From Verrucomicrobiia bacterium (lineage in GTDB: Bacteria; Verrucomicrobiota; Verrucomicrobiia; Limisphaerales; UBA9464), in the NCBI GenBank assembly GCA_019634635.1, contig JAHCBB010000022.1, forward strand, positions 1-64,000: 64,000 bases of DNA. The letters are read 5' to 3'. The notes under the pieces are model-generated. The model worked only from the letters and a program-made list of their open reading frames with translations, did no database searches and was not told the DNA's origin. Position 1 is the first letter of the stretch; the number at the start of each line of letters is the position of its first letter. This document shows, in pieces, positions 8,466 to 17,406 of this stretch. The position numbers were made by a program, and so were the translations under genes.

Positions 8466-9283
8466 GCGAAGGTCAACATCTGGACGACGAGGAAACCGGC
8501 GTCGAGGACGAGAAAGGCCACCACGCTCTCCGCCACGGTGCGCGTCGCCGCCCCGGGTACTTCCTCAAGCCGCAGGGGGCGTGCCAGCCCCTGGTAGCAG
8601 GCGATCAGCGCACCGGTGGCGCCAAAGGCCAGCGACTTGGCCGCCAGCATCGGGAAATCCTGCCAACGCAGGGCGCCGGCGATCTCGGCGAAATAGCGCC
8701 CGAGCGGCAGCGCCACGTTGGCCGCGGCGGACACCATCCAGCCCGACACGAGCGCAAACAGCAGCAGGTACACACTGAGGGCGAACACGGCCACCGTGAT
8801 GCCGACCACCCGTGGGAGCACGAGGTAGTGGATCGGGTCAATGCCCAGGGCCTCCAGCGCCTCGACTTCGCCGAGCGCCCGGGCCGTGCCGAGTTCGACC
8901 ACCGTCGGGGTGCCCACGCGGGCCAGCACCACCAGCGCCGCCGTCAGCGGCGCCAGCTCCCGCACCAGCACGGTGACCACCAGGTTTCCAATCAATTGCG
9001 GCTGTCCCACCTGGTGCAGCAGCCGCTGGGTCTGGCCGATGAACAACAGCCCGACCGCCAGCCCAATGAAGGCCACAATCGGCAGCAGTCTGACACCCGC
9101 CCGGATGATCTGCTCCCGGATCCGCGGTCGCACGACGGTCGGTGCCATCCCGAACTGGGTGACGGTCACCCCCAGGGTGATCAACGTGAACGCACCGATC
9201 TGCCGCACCGTGTCCACCTGCCGCAGCACCCGCCGGCCCATCCGGCCAAGCAGCGCGTCCAACCATCGAACGGGAGCGAACAC
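8462..9283 (-). CDS. MlaE-family ABC transporter permease
   Basis: This 273-aa integral inner-membrane protein is the first gene of the Mla-like operon. It has the MlaE layout: an N-terminal amphipathic helix, then about five TM helices (LLPIVAFIGLAVGLLFIGQ; LVVTVLVRELAPLTAALVVLARV; VVGITVAVFALSVYLLLFALVSG and others). The family hallmark VRELAPLTAALVVLARVGTPTVVELG and the coupling segment EVEALEALGIDPIHYLVLPRV are present. Its stop overlaps the ATPase start by 4 nt. The 130-nt gap to the divergent gene at 9414 should hold promoters for both, but I see no clear consensus. Confidence 0.85.
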   Translation of the reverse strand: MFAPVRWLDALLGRMGRRVLRQVDTVRQIGAFTLITLGVTVTQFGMAPTVVRPRIREQIIRAGVRLLPIVAFIGLAVGLLFIGQTQRLLHQVGQPQLIGNLVVTVLVRELAPLTAALVVLARVGTPTVVELGTARALGEVEALEALGIDPIHYLVLPRVVGITVAVFALSVYLLLFALVSGWMVSAAANVALPLGRYFAEIAGALRWQDFPMLAAKSLAFGATGALIACYQGLARPLRLEEVPGAATRTVAESVVAFLVLDAGFLVVQMLTFA

Positions 9284-9413
9284 GCCGGCAGGCTAGACCG
9301 GCGGCCCACGCACGGCGAGCCCCGGGAAAGGACGGAAGCATCCGGCCGCCGCCCAGTTCGATTCCCGGATCGCGCGTAACCATTCCCCGCGGCCGGCGTC
9401 ACTATGGGCGACT

Positions 9414-10379
9414 ATGAACCGCCGCGCCGTCCTAATCACCGTGGCCGCCTCCCTGGTGGCCGCCTATGCCGGCCGCCTAGCCTGGAGGGCTCACCGGGAC
9501 GTGGTGAGCCTGCAGGCGTATGACCTGCCGCTGCGCGACGTTGTCCGGAAGCTGAAGTGGCAGACCTGGGAATCCATTGAGGTCAGCAAGGATCTGGACG
9601 GCCGGGTCAATCTCAACGTGACCGACCAGCCACTCACCGTGGTGCTCGACCTCGTTGCCGAGCAGGTGAACTCCCAGTGGGCGGTGGCCTACCCCCTCTA
9701 CACGACCCGCGACCGGTTGAAGACCGCCCGCCGGGTGGCTGCCGGGACCGCCCCACAACCAGCACCGGGCTGGACCAACTGGAACGCGCGTCCGAATTTC
9801 GCCGCGATGGCCGCCCGCATCCAGGCGGCCCTCGACGGGGCGGACGCTTCGACGAACTCGGGCCCGATGGGATTGGGTTTCGGCGGCGGACCCGGCGGCC
9901 CGGGCGGGCCGTTCGAGGGCGGCGCCGCGTTGCGCCCCGTGACCGTGGAATGGCGGGAGGCCGCACCCCTTGAGGCTGCCCAGTCCCTTCGTCAGTTTGG
10001 CCGGGTGAAGGTGGTTCCCGAGGATGGCACCCAGTTGCGCATCAACCTGACCTTGAAGGAAGCCCCGATGGACACCGCCGTCGCAAAACTGGCCAAGGCC
10101 TCGAACCGCAAGTGGGCCAAGTTTTATGCCTTGGAACCGCAGCGCCGACGCGAACGTCCGTCCGAGGAGGATCGCGAGCAATTTGCCCAGCGCATGCCCA
10201 ATCCGGAACAGATGCGCGCCCGCTTTGAGCAGATGGCCCAGGATCCGGGCTTTCAGGAACGCATGGAACAACGCCAGATCCGTTCGCTGTTGAACTCCAC
10301 CCCGATGCAGCGCGCCGAGCGCGACCAGCGCCGCCGCGGCGGCGGTGGTGGCGGTGGCGGCCGTGGGGGTCCCCGCTGA
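9414..10379 (+). CDS. Protein with two STN/secretin-N-like repeats and a Gly-rich tail
   Basis: This 321-aa protein has an N-terminal signal or anchor (about 4-20). Two similar modules follow, at about 33-97 (VSLQAYDLPLRDVVRKLKWQTWESIEVSKDLDG..., LNVTDQPLTVVLDLV) and about 172-240 (VTVEWREAAPLEAAQSLRQFGRVKVVPEDG..., LTLKEAPMDTAVAKLAKASNRKW). This is the beta-alpha-beta pattern of STN/secretin short domains. Between them is a Gly/Pro linker; the C-terminus is charged and ends in a poly-Gly/Arg tract. It lies 23 nt before a pseudopilin gene, suggesting a role near a type II secretion or pilus machine, but no secretin core is present. Exact function unknown. Confidence 0.55.
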   Translation: MNRRAVLITVAASLVAAYAGRLAWRAHRDVVSLQAYDLPLRDVVRKLKWQTWESIEVSKDLDGRVNLNVTDQPLTVVLDLVAEQVNSQWAVAYPLYTTRDRLKTARRVAAGTAPQPAPGWTNWNARPNFAAMAARIQAALDGADASTNSGPMGLGFGGGPGGPGGPFEGGAALRPVTVEWREAAPLEAAQSLRQFGRVKVVPEDGTQLRINLTLKEAPMDTAVAKLAKASNRKWAKFYALEPQRRRERPSEEDREQFAQRMPNPEQMRARFEQMAQDPGFQERMEQRQIRSLLNSTPMQRAERDQRRRGGGGGGGGRGGPR

Positions 10380-10402
10380 ACGCCGCCCTCCCCTCTCCAT
10401 CC

Positions 10403-10990
10403 ATGAAGACCCAAATCCAACCGGCCGCGCGCGGCTTCACCCTGATCGAGCTGCTCGTCGTCATTGCCATCATCGCCATCCTTGCAGGCATGCTGATGCC
10501 GGCCCTCGCCAAGGCCCAACGCAAGGCCAAGGAAGTCGCCTGCGTCAACAACCTGCGCCAACTGGGCATCGCCGTCGTCACCTACGCCGGCGACAATCGG
10601 GACCGCCTGCCGGCCGCCGAGCGGGTGCCCTCCATGCCAACCAATCCGGCCGACCCCGATCCGCGGATCTGTGACGTGCTGGCCCCGTACGTGGGCCGGA
10701 CCGCGACCACCAACCTGCCGTCGAATTCCGTGTTCAAGTGCCCCCAGGACTTCACCGCCACCAATGGAGTGATCACCCGCTTTGGCTGGTACACCCGCGA
10801 GGGCTCCAGCTACGAATGGCCCGAGGAATTGAACGGGCGCACCATCGGCCTGCGCGGACGCCGCAGGATGGCGTCGCTGGACTTCGCGCGGCAGCGCCTC
10901 ATGTACGACTACCAGCCCTGGCATTCCGGCGGCGTTTCCGGCGGGATGAATGCGGTTTACGCCGACGGACACGTCTCGATGTTGAAGTGA
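10403..10990 (+). CDS. Type II pseudopilin-like protein, planctomycete/verrucomicrobial type
   Basis: This 195-aa protein has a class III prepilin signal, ARG|FTLIELLVVIAIIAILAG. Cleavage would fall after Gly11, with Phe12 and Glu16 (+5) conserved, followed by the hydrophobic helix and MLMPALAKAQRKAKEVACVNNLRQLGIAVVTYAGD. The C-terminus GGMNAVYADGHVSMLK resembles the H-X9-DG motif of this group, though His to DG spacing is 13. These proteins are numerous in Verrucomicrobiota and Planctomycetota; individual roles are unknown. It follows the STN-repeat gene closely and converges on xseA, whose stop immediately abuts its own. Confidence 0.85.
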   Translation: MKTQIQPAARGFTLIELLVVIAIIAILAGMLMPALAKAQRKAKEVACVNNLRQLGIAVVTYAGDNRDRLPAAERVPSMPTNPADPDPRICDVLAPYVGRTATTNLPSNSVFKCPQDFTATNGVITRFGWYTREGSSYEWPEELNGRTIGLRGRRRMASLDFARQRLMYDYQPWHSGGVSGGMNAVYADGHVSMLK

Positions 10991-12490
10991 TCACTCCCCG
11001 CGCCCGACAGCGGACGACGCCACCGTGGAATCCACGGTGCCGTCCCTGAGGCGGGTGCGCAGCCGGTCCCCGGCGGACACCGCCGAGGCGGCACGAACCA
11101 CCCGGCCGGTCTCCGCTGCAAACGTGATCGAGTAGCCTCGCTCCAGCACCCGTTCCGGAGACAACAGCCGCAGTCCCGAGGCCAGACGGTCCAGACGCGA
11201 CCGCAGGGGTTCGAGCCGCCCCCGGGGCGCGGCGGCAAGCCGCCGGTGCCACTCCGACAAGTCCTTCTGGCGCCGGGACAGCACTGCGGACGGCCGTACC
11301 GCCAGAAGGCGTTGCCGGACGGTCTCCAGACGGCGGCAACGATCGAGGAACAGCCGGCGCGTCATGCGCCGAAGCGCCTCCCACGATTCGTCCAAACGCT
11401 GGGTGCGTTCGGAGAGCTCCCGACGCGGATGCCGCCGGAGCAGCCGGCGCGAGCCGCCTGCCACGGCCTCGATCCATTCATCGAGATGGCGCCGCGCCAG
11501 CCAGCGAAGCCGGCGGCCGCCCTCGGCCACACGGGTCCGGCTGTCCACATACGCCGCCGTCAGGATTTCCGCGGCAGCGCTCGGGGTTGCCGCCCGCAGG
11601 TCGGCAACGAAATCCGCAATCGTGAAGTCCACCTCGTGCCCCACGGCCGAGATCACCGGAATCGCGGAGGCGACGATGGCCCGCGCCACCATCTCCTCAT
11701 TGAAGGCCCACAGGTCTTCGATGGACCCGCCGCCGCGGGTGAGCAGGACGACATCCAGCGGCGCCACGGTCAGGGAAAACTCGTTGAGGCGGGCAATGGC
11801 CTGCGCGATCTCCGAGGCCGCCCCGTCCCCCTGCACGCGCACCGGAACGAGCATCAGCTCCAGCCCGGCGTACCGACGGGTCACGACGTGCAGGACATCG
11901 CGGATCGCCGCGCCCGCAGGGGACGTGACGAGTCCCACCCGGCGGGGGAAGCGGGGAATGGGACGCTTCCGCTCCGGATCGAACAACCCCTCGCCGGCCA
12001 GCCGGGCCTTCAGCCGCTCAAATGCCGCCTGCAGGGCGCCGACGCCTTCCAGTTCGACGGACAGCACCCGGAGCTGGTACTGGCCCCGCGGCTCGTAAAC
12101 GGTGACCTCCCCGCAGATCACCACATGGGCGCCGTCGCGAAGCACCTCCGGCACCGCCGCCCCCTTCCTGCCGAATCGCACGCAACTCACCTGGCAGCGG
12201 GCGTCCTTGAGCACGAAGTAGGCGTGACCACTGGGCTGGAGACGGAAATTCGAGATCTCCCCGCCCACGGTGACCGTGCCAAATGCCTCCTCGAGTTCCC
12301 GGCGGATTCCCGCCGTAAGTTCAGACACCGTGAGGACCTTCCTCGTTCCCGGGACCGGATCCGGATCCGCCCCGATCGGGGACGACACTGGAGGCGGAGG
12401 CGGGGGCGTCTCCTCACGCGGGGGTGTCCGGGCGGCGGGGCGGGCGAAAAGATCCCCAAAGTCCCACTGGCTATTTTGTTTCCGGGGCAT
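10991..12490 (-). CDS. xseA: Exodeoxyribonuclease VII large subunit
   Basis: This is a 499-aa catalytic subunit of ExoVII, which degrades single-stranded DNA to oligonucleotides. It has a Pro-rich N-terminal extension (about 1-55), then the OB-fold (LTVSELTAGIRRELEEAFGTVTVGGEISNFR...GHAYFVLKD). The catalytic domain carries GLVTSPAGAAIRDVL, LTRGGGSIEDLWAFNEE and GHEVDFTIADFVADLRAATPSAAAE. A long Arg/Leu coiled-coil and the C-terminal RGYSITF complete it. The frame is open further upstream, but MPRKQNSQWDFGDLF is the natural start. It overlaps the end of the HEAT-like gene by 20 nt. The small subunit xseB is not adjacent in this window. Confidence 0.92.
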   Translation of the reverse strand: MPRKQNSQWDFGDLFARPAARTPPREETPPPPPPVSSPIGADPDPVPGTRKVLTVSELTAGIRRELEEAFGTVTVGGEISNFRLQPSGHAYFVLKDARCQVSCVRFGRKGAAVPEVLRDGAHVVICGEVTVYEPRGQYQLRVLSVELEGVGALQAAFERLKARLAGEGLFDPERKRPIPRFPRRVGLVTSPAGAAIRDVLHVVTRRYAGLELMLVPVRVQGDGAASEIAQAIARLNEFSLTVAPLDVVLLTRGGGSIEDLWAFNEEMVARAIVASAIPVISAVGHEVDFTIADFVADLRAATPSAAAEILTAAYVDSRTRVAEGGRRLRWLARRHLDEWIEAVAGGSRRLLRRHPRRELSERTQRLDESWEALRRMTRRLFLDRCRRLETVRQRLLAVRPSAVLSRRQKDLSEWHRRLAAAPRGRLEPLRSRLDRLASGLRLLSPERVLERGYSITFAAETGRVVRAASAVSAGDRLRTRLRDGTVDSTVASSAVGRGE

Positions 12491-13232
12491 CGTCTGCTGG
12501 CCAGGGAACTCTCTCACCCGTCGCATCGGAGCGGTAGCCTGAACGTGCCGCTTCGCGAACGACAGCCACCTGGTCGGACTGCAACTGGGCCAGCAGACGC
12601 TCCACCGCTGCATTGCCGGGCGGGATCCCCAGAAGGGCCCGGGCCACCTCGCTACGGATCACCGGGTCGGCATCCGTGGCCAGCGTCTCGAGCCAGGGCA
12701 GCAGGCTCACCGGAACCGGCCAGTCCATGCAGGCAAACTGGACGGCAAACCGCCGGTTGGCCCCCCGGGGATTCAGTGCCGCCTCCATCAACGACTGCCG
12801 GACCGCCGGCATCTTCGGAATCTCGATGAGCACCGGCCCCAGCACGATGGCGCGCTCGCGGGCCCCCGGGTACCGGGGAACCACCGCACGGATCCGCTCG
12901 GGCAGCAACCGGCGGGCACCGTCCCACACCGGAGCCACCGGGGATTCGGGCCGGGTGAACCTGCGGATCAACGCCTGCTGCCCGGCGTACGAGAGCGGCC
13001 AGTCGGGCCACCGGGCGTCGCTCCGCATGCGGGTTTCATGGAAGTCACGCACCCACCGCGAAGCCTCCCGCTCCACTGCGGACGACCGGAGGAAGCCATA
13101 GGCAACAACCGCCACGACCAGCATCGCCGCGCCCGCGGACAGCACCGGCCGCAGTCGCCACCACGTCCTCCGGGAGCCGGAAGCATCGCATTCAGCCCCT
13201 TCCGCCCGGGTTGCCGGCGGTTCCTGGCTCAC
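12471..13232 (-). CDS. Membrane-anchored HEAT-repeat-like protein
   Basis: This is a 253-aa protein of unknown function. It has a cytoplasmic N-terminus, one TM helix (about 28-47, VLSAGAAMLVVAVVAYGFLR) and a helical soluble part. The end resembles HEAT/PBS-lyase repeats (LLPWLETLATDADPVIRSEVARALLGIPPGN; AAVERLLAQLQSDQVAVVREAARSG). The GTG start overlaps the stop of the preceding YmdB gene as GTGA, and its end overlaps xseA, so the three genes form one coupled operon. The longer open frame upstream on this strand only shadows the YmdB gene. Confidence 0.65.
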   Translation of the reverse strand: MSQEPPATRAEGAECDASGSRRTWWRLRPVLSAGAAMLVVAVVAYGFLRSSAVEREASRWVRDFHETRMRSDARWPDWPLSYAGQQALIRRFTRPESPVAPVWDGARRLLPERIRAVVPRYPGARERAIVLGPVLIEIPKMPAVRQSLMEAALNPRGANRRFAVQFACMDWPVPVSLLPWLETLATDADPVIRSEVARALLGIPPGNAAVERLLAQLQSDQVAVVREAARSGYRSDATGERVPWPADDAPETK

Positions 13233-14017
13233 GGCTCCATCAAGGGTTCCGCAATGCGCTCGATCCGGCGCGCGCGTCCGGTGTCGTCCTCCAGGTCCAG
13301 CAGGCATCCGTGCAAAACCACCCGGGTCCCGCAGACGCCAAATCTCTGCGGCGTCTGCCTGAGAAACCGCTCCACGACCGGGCGCCATTCGCGGCCGAGG
13401 ACGCCGTCGTGCCCGCCGGTAAACCCCGCGTCGGTCAGACAGGCCGTCCCCCCGGGCAGGATGCGTTCGTCCGCCGTCTGCACATGGGTGTGGGTGCCGA
13501 TGATGGCGCTGACCTGTCCATCCAGGTGCCAGCCCAGCGCAATCTTCTCCGAGGTGGCCTCCGCATGGAAATCCACCAGGATCACCGGGGTTTGCACCCG
13601 GGCCTGTCGCGCGAGTTCCGAACCCGCGACAAAGGGATTCTCCAGGGCCGCCATGAAGGTTCGCCCCTGAAGATTGATCACGGCCAGCGGGGCGCATCCG
13701 GGCGTTTCGGCGACCGTCCACCCCCGGCCGGCCACCCCCGCCGGATAATTCGCCGGACGCACAAACCGGGGCTCCGCATCCAGCAGTTGCAGCACCTCCT
13801 TCTGATCCCAGAGATGGTCGCCGCAAGTCACGACATCCACACCGGCGTCGAACAGCTCACCGGCGGTTGCCGGAGTGATGCCGGCGCCCCCGGCCGAATT
13901 CTCCCCATTGGCAACGACGTAGTGAACGTGCAGCCGTTGCCGAAGCCCCGGCACCAACTGCCGGACCGCACGGCGTCCGGGCTCGCCAACGACGTCTCCG
14001 ACAAACAGCACGCGCAC
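13229..14017 (-). CDS. YmdB/TIGR00282-family metallophosphoesterase
   Basis: This 262-aa calcineurin-like phosphoesterase belongs to a family that hydrolyses 2',3'- or 3',5'-cyclic nucleotides. Metal and catalytic motifs in order are MRVLFVGDVVGEPGRRAV, ANGENSAGGAGIT, TCGDHLWDQKE (GDH where many members have GNH), VDFHAEATSEKIALGWHLDGQVSAIIGTHTHVQTAD and LTDAGFTGGHDGVLG. First gene of the operon with the HEAT-like protein and xseA; association of this family with RNA or DNA nuclease genes is common in other phyla. Confidence 0.88.
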   Translation of the reverse strand: MRVLFVGDVVGEPGRRAVRQLVPGLRQRLHVHYVVANGENSAGGAGITPATAGELFDAGVDVVTCGDHLWDQKEVLQLLDAEPRFVRPANYPAGVAGRGWTVAETPGCAPLAVINLQGRTFMAALENPFVAGSELARQARVQTPVILVDFHAEATSEKIALGWHLDGQVSAIIGTHTHVQTADERILPGGTACLTDAGFTGGHDGVLGREWRPVVERFLRQTPQRFGVCGTRVVLHGCLLDLEDDTGRARRIERIAEPLMEP

Positions 14018-14114
14018 CGGCGGAGCCTGCGTCAGCGGCCGGGAAAGGCAATCCGCGGTGGTGCCGCAGTTTCGGGGCTCGCCTGCCAGGATTCCCCAAT
14101 GCTATGCCGCGGGC

Positions 14115-14795
14115 GTGTGCGGACGTTACTCGCTGACGCTCCAGGGGCGGACCGTGGTCCAGGACGAACTGGCCGAAGTACGGATCCAGCTGCGGAGTCT
14201 GCAGCCGCGATTCAACATCGCGCCCGGCCAGACGGCACCCGTGTTTCGCATCGAGGAGGGATCCCTCAAGGTGGCCACACTCCGCTGGGGCCTGGTCCCA
14301 TCGTGGGCGAAGGATGAGAAGTTCGCGTTTCAATGCATCAACGCCCGCGCGGAAACCGTGGCCACCAAGCCCGCCTTTCGCAGTGCGTTTCGCAGGCGCC
14401 GGTGCCTCGTTCCGGCCGACGGATTCTACGAATGGGAGGTCGCGGCGGAGGGCAAACGTCCGTGGCGGTTCACGCGCCCGGACGGCGCGGTGTTCGAATT
14501 CGCGGGCCTCTGGGAGGCGTGGCGCGATCCGGCGGGCGACGGAGCACCGATCGAAACGTTCACCGTGCTCACCACCACTCCCAACAGCCTGGCCGCCCGG
14601 GTGCATGACCGGATGCCGGTGATCCTTTCCGGCCCCGGGGCCCACACCTGGCTCGACCCGGATGCATCTCCGGATGCCCTGCTCTCCCTGCTGAAGCCGG
14701 CACCCGACCCATTGCTGACCGTCTCCCGGGTCTCGACCTACGTGAACAACAGCCGCCACGAAGGTCCCTCCTGCATCGAACCCGAATCCGGGTGA
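14115..14795 (+). CDS. yedK: SRAP-domain protein (abasic-site crosslinking, YedK/HMCES family)
   Basis: This 226-aa protein has an N-terminal Cys that forms a thiazolidine crosslink with abasic sites in ssDNA. The GTG start gives V/M-CGRYSL, placing the catalytic Cys at position 2, which decides the start over the upstream ATG at 14058. Family motifs follow: RFNIAPGQ, LRWGLVPSWA, INARAETV, RRCLVPADGFYEW (active-site Glu) and HDRMPVIL (active-site His). No SOS box was recognised. It is divergent from the YmdB operon, with about 100 nt between them. Confidence 0.92.
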   Translation: MCGRYSLTLQGRTVVQDELAEVRIQLRSLQPRFNIAPGQTAPVFRIEEGSLKVATLRWGLVPSWAKDEKFAFQCINARAETVATKPAFRSAFRRRRCLVPADGFYEWEVAAEGKRPWRFTRPDGAVFEFAGLWEAWRDPAGDGAPIETFTVLTTTPNSLAARVHDRMPVILSGPGAHTWLDPDASPDALLSLLKPAPDPLLTVSRVSTYVNNSRHEGPSCIEPESG

Positions 14796-14932
14796 GGATT
14801 CGCGGACAGGCGACGGGATCATCTTCGGCTGCGGCCCGGGAGAGGCGTTCCCCGGCCGGTGCGGTGGAGTTCGAATTCGTGGCGAAAAGGGTTGGAGTCT
14901 GACCGCAGGTGCGTGTGACAATGCCGCAATTC

Positions 14933-16666
14933 ATGAAACGAGACCAACTCATCCCACCCATCATCGCCGGACTGAGCCTTCTGGCTCTGCCCGTGTGCGC
15001 GCAACCCGTGGACCCCTCCGATGTCGGACTGACAGCCCGCACCGGCACGCTCTACGTCAACCAGGATCACAACAACAACACGGTTTCCTCCCTCGGCGTC
15101 GGCATCACTTCCAATCAGGATGTCGTCGTCGGGTTCGAGGATGATCACAGCCCCGGGACCGTCATCGGCCACTGGGCCGCCGCCTGGACTCTCTACGATC
15201 GTGATGGATCCCGCCTCACCCCGGAGATCACGGTTTCCAGCACCAACCCCGAGCTGGCCTCCCAGCCGCCCACCTCCATTGATACCTATTATCGGGCCTT
15301 CTTCCGCGCCGACGGCACTCCCACCCCCGCACGCACCGCCTGGGGTCCCAAAATCAAGGCCAACCCCTTCGGCCCCGGCTTCGGCATGGGCGCCACCGCC
15401 TATGCCGTCCGCGATCCCATCAGCGCCACCGGCTTCAACGGCCCGGGCAATGAGATCGCCCATCTCTTCCCCATCAACTATGACCTGAGTCTCAACGGTG
15501 AAGGGCTCCGCGTCGGCGCCGCCTTCGCCCCCGTCCAGCTCGTCAACAACGACGGCACCTCCGCGGGCCTGACCCTCGCCGGCGGCACCGAGGACGATTA
15601 CGCCCCCGAGGGCGCCGTCCGCATCGCCGACTGGCACTACCTCGCCAACGGCAACATCGTCATCGTCAATGAATCCCGTCAGGCCGCCGATCACGCCCTC
15701 ACCGGGCAGGAATCCGGCAACGTGACCACCTACCGCGTTGTCAGACCCGATGGCGGGGAGGTCCAGCCCTGGTCGGCCGTCTCCTCCGCCCCGGGACCCT
15801 CCGACATGTGGCACGGCGTCGCCGTCACCGCGAATGGCTTTGCCATCCGCTGGGGGTTCAATGGCGGCTCCGGCCAGCGCACCACCCTGCGCTTCTTCGA
15901 CAACGACGGCGTCCCCGTCTCCGAGAACGTGGACCTCGCCGACGCCATCGAGGTGCCCGAGGCCGCCGCCGGCGGCCGCGGGGATGGCACCGGGTTCCAG
16001 GGCAACGGTGCCGACGCCTACGTCTATGCCGCCACCGCCGGCGGCCTTCTTCACCTCTCCGTCCTCAACGCCGACGGCTCCCTGCGCTGGTCGCGTCCCG
16101 TGGCCGATGAGGGCGATGAGAACCCTCCCAACACCGATCGCGTTGACGCCGCCATCGCGCCCGATGGCCGGGTCATCGTCGTGTTCGATGCCAGCAACCA
16201 GTACCCCGACTTCCCGGACTCGGGCCGCGTGGTTTTCGGCCGGATGTTCACCGCCACCGGCCAGGCCGTCGGCCCGATCTTCCGGGTCAGCGAAAAGCCC
16301 GGCGAATACCCGCCCGAAGCCCTCGGCCTGTCCCGGCATCCGCGCGTCGCCTGGCGCGGGGACACCATCGCCATCGTCTGGGAATCCCGCGGAAACAGTG
16401 ACATCACCCCCAACAACATCGCTGCCCTCCGCATCTTCGATGCCGACGCGTCGGTGGTGCCCGGGACCATCGCCATTGGCGCCCCGCAGGTTGCCGACGG
16501 CAGCCTCACGTTCACCTGGTCCGGCGGAAATCCCCCGTTCACCGTCCAGCGCCGTTCCCCACTCAGTGGAACCTGGCAGGACGCCGCCACCAACCTGGAG
16601 GTCCGGTCCTACTCCACCCAGACCGCCGGTGACGAATCGTACTTCCGCGTAATTGGCGGACCCTGA
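14933..16666 (+). CDS. Large secreted protein with a C-terminal sorting-like domain
   Basis: This protein of about 577 residues begins MKRDQLIPPIIAGLSLLALPVCAQ, a good Sec signal peptide; ATGs at 14909 and 14921 are alternatives. The mature part is rich in Asp, Asn and Gly. Recurring strands such as TLYDRDGSRLTPEI, YRVVRPDGGEVQPW, LRFFDNDGVPVSEN and GRMFTATGQAVGPIFRVS suggest a beta-propeller or repeated beta fold. The last 60 residues (FTVQRRSPLSGTWQDAATNLEVRSYS...ESYFRV) resemble the C-terminal domain of many verrucomicrobial exported proteins, also seen in the gene at 27899. Function unknown. A strong terminator follows. Confidence 0.7.
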   Translation: MKRDQLIPPIIAGLSLLALPVCAQPVDPSDVGLTARTGTLYVNQDHNNNTVSSLGVGITSNQDVVVGFEDDHSPGTVIGHWAAAWTLYDRDGSRLTPEITVSSTNPELASQPPTSIDTYYRAFFRADGTPTPARTAWGPKIKANPFGPGFGMGATAYAVRDPISATGFNGPGNEIAHLFPINYDLSLNGEGLRVGAAFAPVQLVNNDGTSAGLTLAGGTEDDYAPEGAVRIADWHYLANGNIVIVNESRQAADHALTGQESGNVTTYRVVRPDGGEVQPWSAVSSAPGPSDMWHGVAVTANGFAIRWGFNGGSGQRTTLRFFDNDGVPVSENVDLADAIEVPEAAAGGRGDGTGFQGNGADAYVYAATAGGLLHLSVLNADGSLRWSRPVADEGDENPPNTDRVDAAIAPDGRVIVVFDASNQYPDFPDSGRVVFGRMFTATGQAVGPIFRVSEKPGEYPPEALGLSRHPRVAWRGDTIAIVWESRGNSDITPNNIAALRIFDADASVVPGTIAIGAPQVADGSLTFTWSGGNPPFTVQRRSPLSGTWQDAATNLEVRSYSTQTAGDESYFRVIGGP

Positions 16667-16694
16667 TCCATCGGACTTCACGATCCCCCACAAC

Positions 16695-16730
16695 GGGCCG
16701 ATGACGGGCTCCCGTCATCGGCCCTTTTTC
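16695..16730 (+). terminator. Rho-independent terminator
   Basis: A perfect 14-bp stem, GGGCCGATGACGGG (16695-16708) with CCCGTCATCGGCCC (16711-16724), is followed directly by TTTTTC. It lies 28 nt after the stop of the secreted-protein gene, which supports that gene's strand. The rest of 16731-16850 shows nothing recognisable. Confidence 0.92.
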
Positions 16731-16850
16731 TTTGCGGCGCGCAGGGGCAGGAGGTGCCGCCCCAATCCCGCACGCCCCGCCAACCTGAGCGTCCCACTGT
16801 CGCAATCCAGACGCGGTGATTCCCCGGCATCCCATCCGATTTGTCGCGGT

Positions 16851-17399
16851 TCAGGGAAGCAGCTCCGGTTCAATGCGACGGACCCAGCGCTTGACGTCCC
16901 TCAGGTAATCGCGGCCGAGCCCGCGCCGGGCTCCGGACACACCGGCATTATAGGCGCGAACGGCTTCATCCCAGTCCTTGGTACGCTCCTGCAACCATTG
17001 GAATCGCCGGATGACCATGGCCTCGGCAAACGCGATGTCGGCACCCATTTTCTCAAAAACCTCCCCGGGGCGCCGGACCTCCAGAAAGGCGCGGCGGGTC
17101 ATCTGCCACGGCCCGATCTCGCCGTGACGGCCCCGTGCGCGGTTTACGTACGTCAGGGAACCATCATCGTTGTAGAAGCTGCTCGATTCGGTGCCGGCGA
17201 CCCCGACGAGGATCCACCGGGGCACCTCCGGCGGAGCGGCGTCCGGCACGGCGGGATCGGCCATCGAGGAAGTCAGCAGACAGGCACAGGCAACCGCAGT
17301 CCAACGCGCCAGCGAGGAACGGGGGAAGTCCTCGCGGCACGCCCCAGCCCCTCCCGCGAACGAGCTGCCTGTGTCGGAGGGTGATGGGAACCATTGCAT
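16851..17399 (-). CDS. Lytic transglycosylase (SLT domain), exported
   Basis: This 182-aa protein appears to be a short SLT-fold muramidase cleaving peptidoglycan glycan strands. Catalytic Glu sits in LVGVAGTESSSFYN. Conserved GEIGPWQMT and the AYNAG motif (WDEAVRAYNAGVSGARRGLGRDYLRDV) follow in the family order. The hydrophobic stretch ARWTAVACACLLTSS suggests a signal sequence after an unusually long, polar leader (about 30 aa), so the true start is uncertain. It begins 7 nt after the stop of the glycoside hydrolase gene and is probably cotranscribed with it. Confidence 0.75.
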   Translation of the reverse strand: MQWFPSPSDTGSSFAGGAGACREDFPRSSLARWTAVACACLLTSSMADPAVPDAAPPEVPRWILVGVAGTESSSFYNDDGSLTYVNRARGRHGEIGPWQMTRRAFLEVRRPGEVFEKMGADIAFAEAMVIRRFQWLQERTKDWDEAVRAYNAGVSGARRGLGRDYLRDVKRWVRRIEPELLP

Positions 17400-17406
17400 T
17401 CGATCT

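Noticed and set aside
11021..11040. Palindrome CACCGTGGA-A-TCCACGGTG as a terminator between pseudopilin and xseA
   Set aside because: It lies inside the xseA coding end, has no T-run, and a one-base loop is not a plausible terminator hairpin.
14819..16693. 624-codon Gly/Val-rich open frame antisense to the secreted-protein gene
   Set aside because: The plus-strand gene has a signal peptide, a recognisable C-terminal domain and a T-tailed terminator in its direction; the antisense frame is low-complexity.
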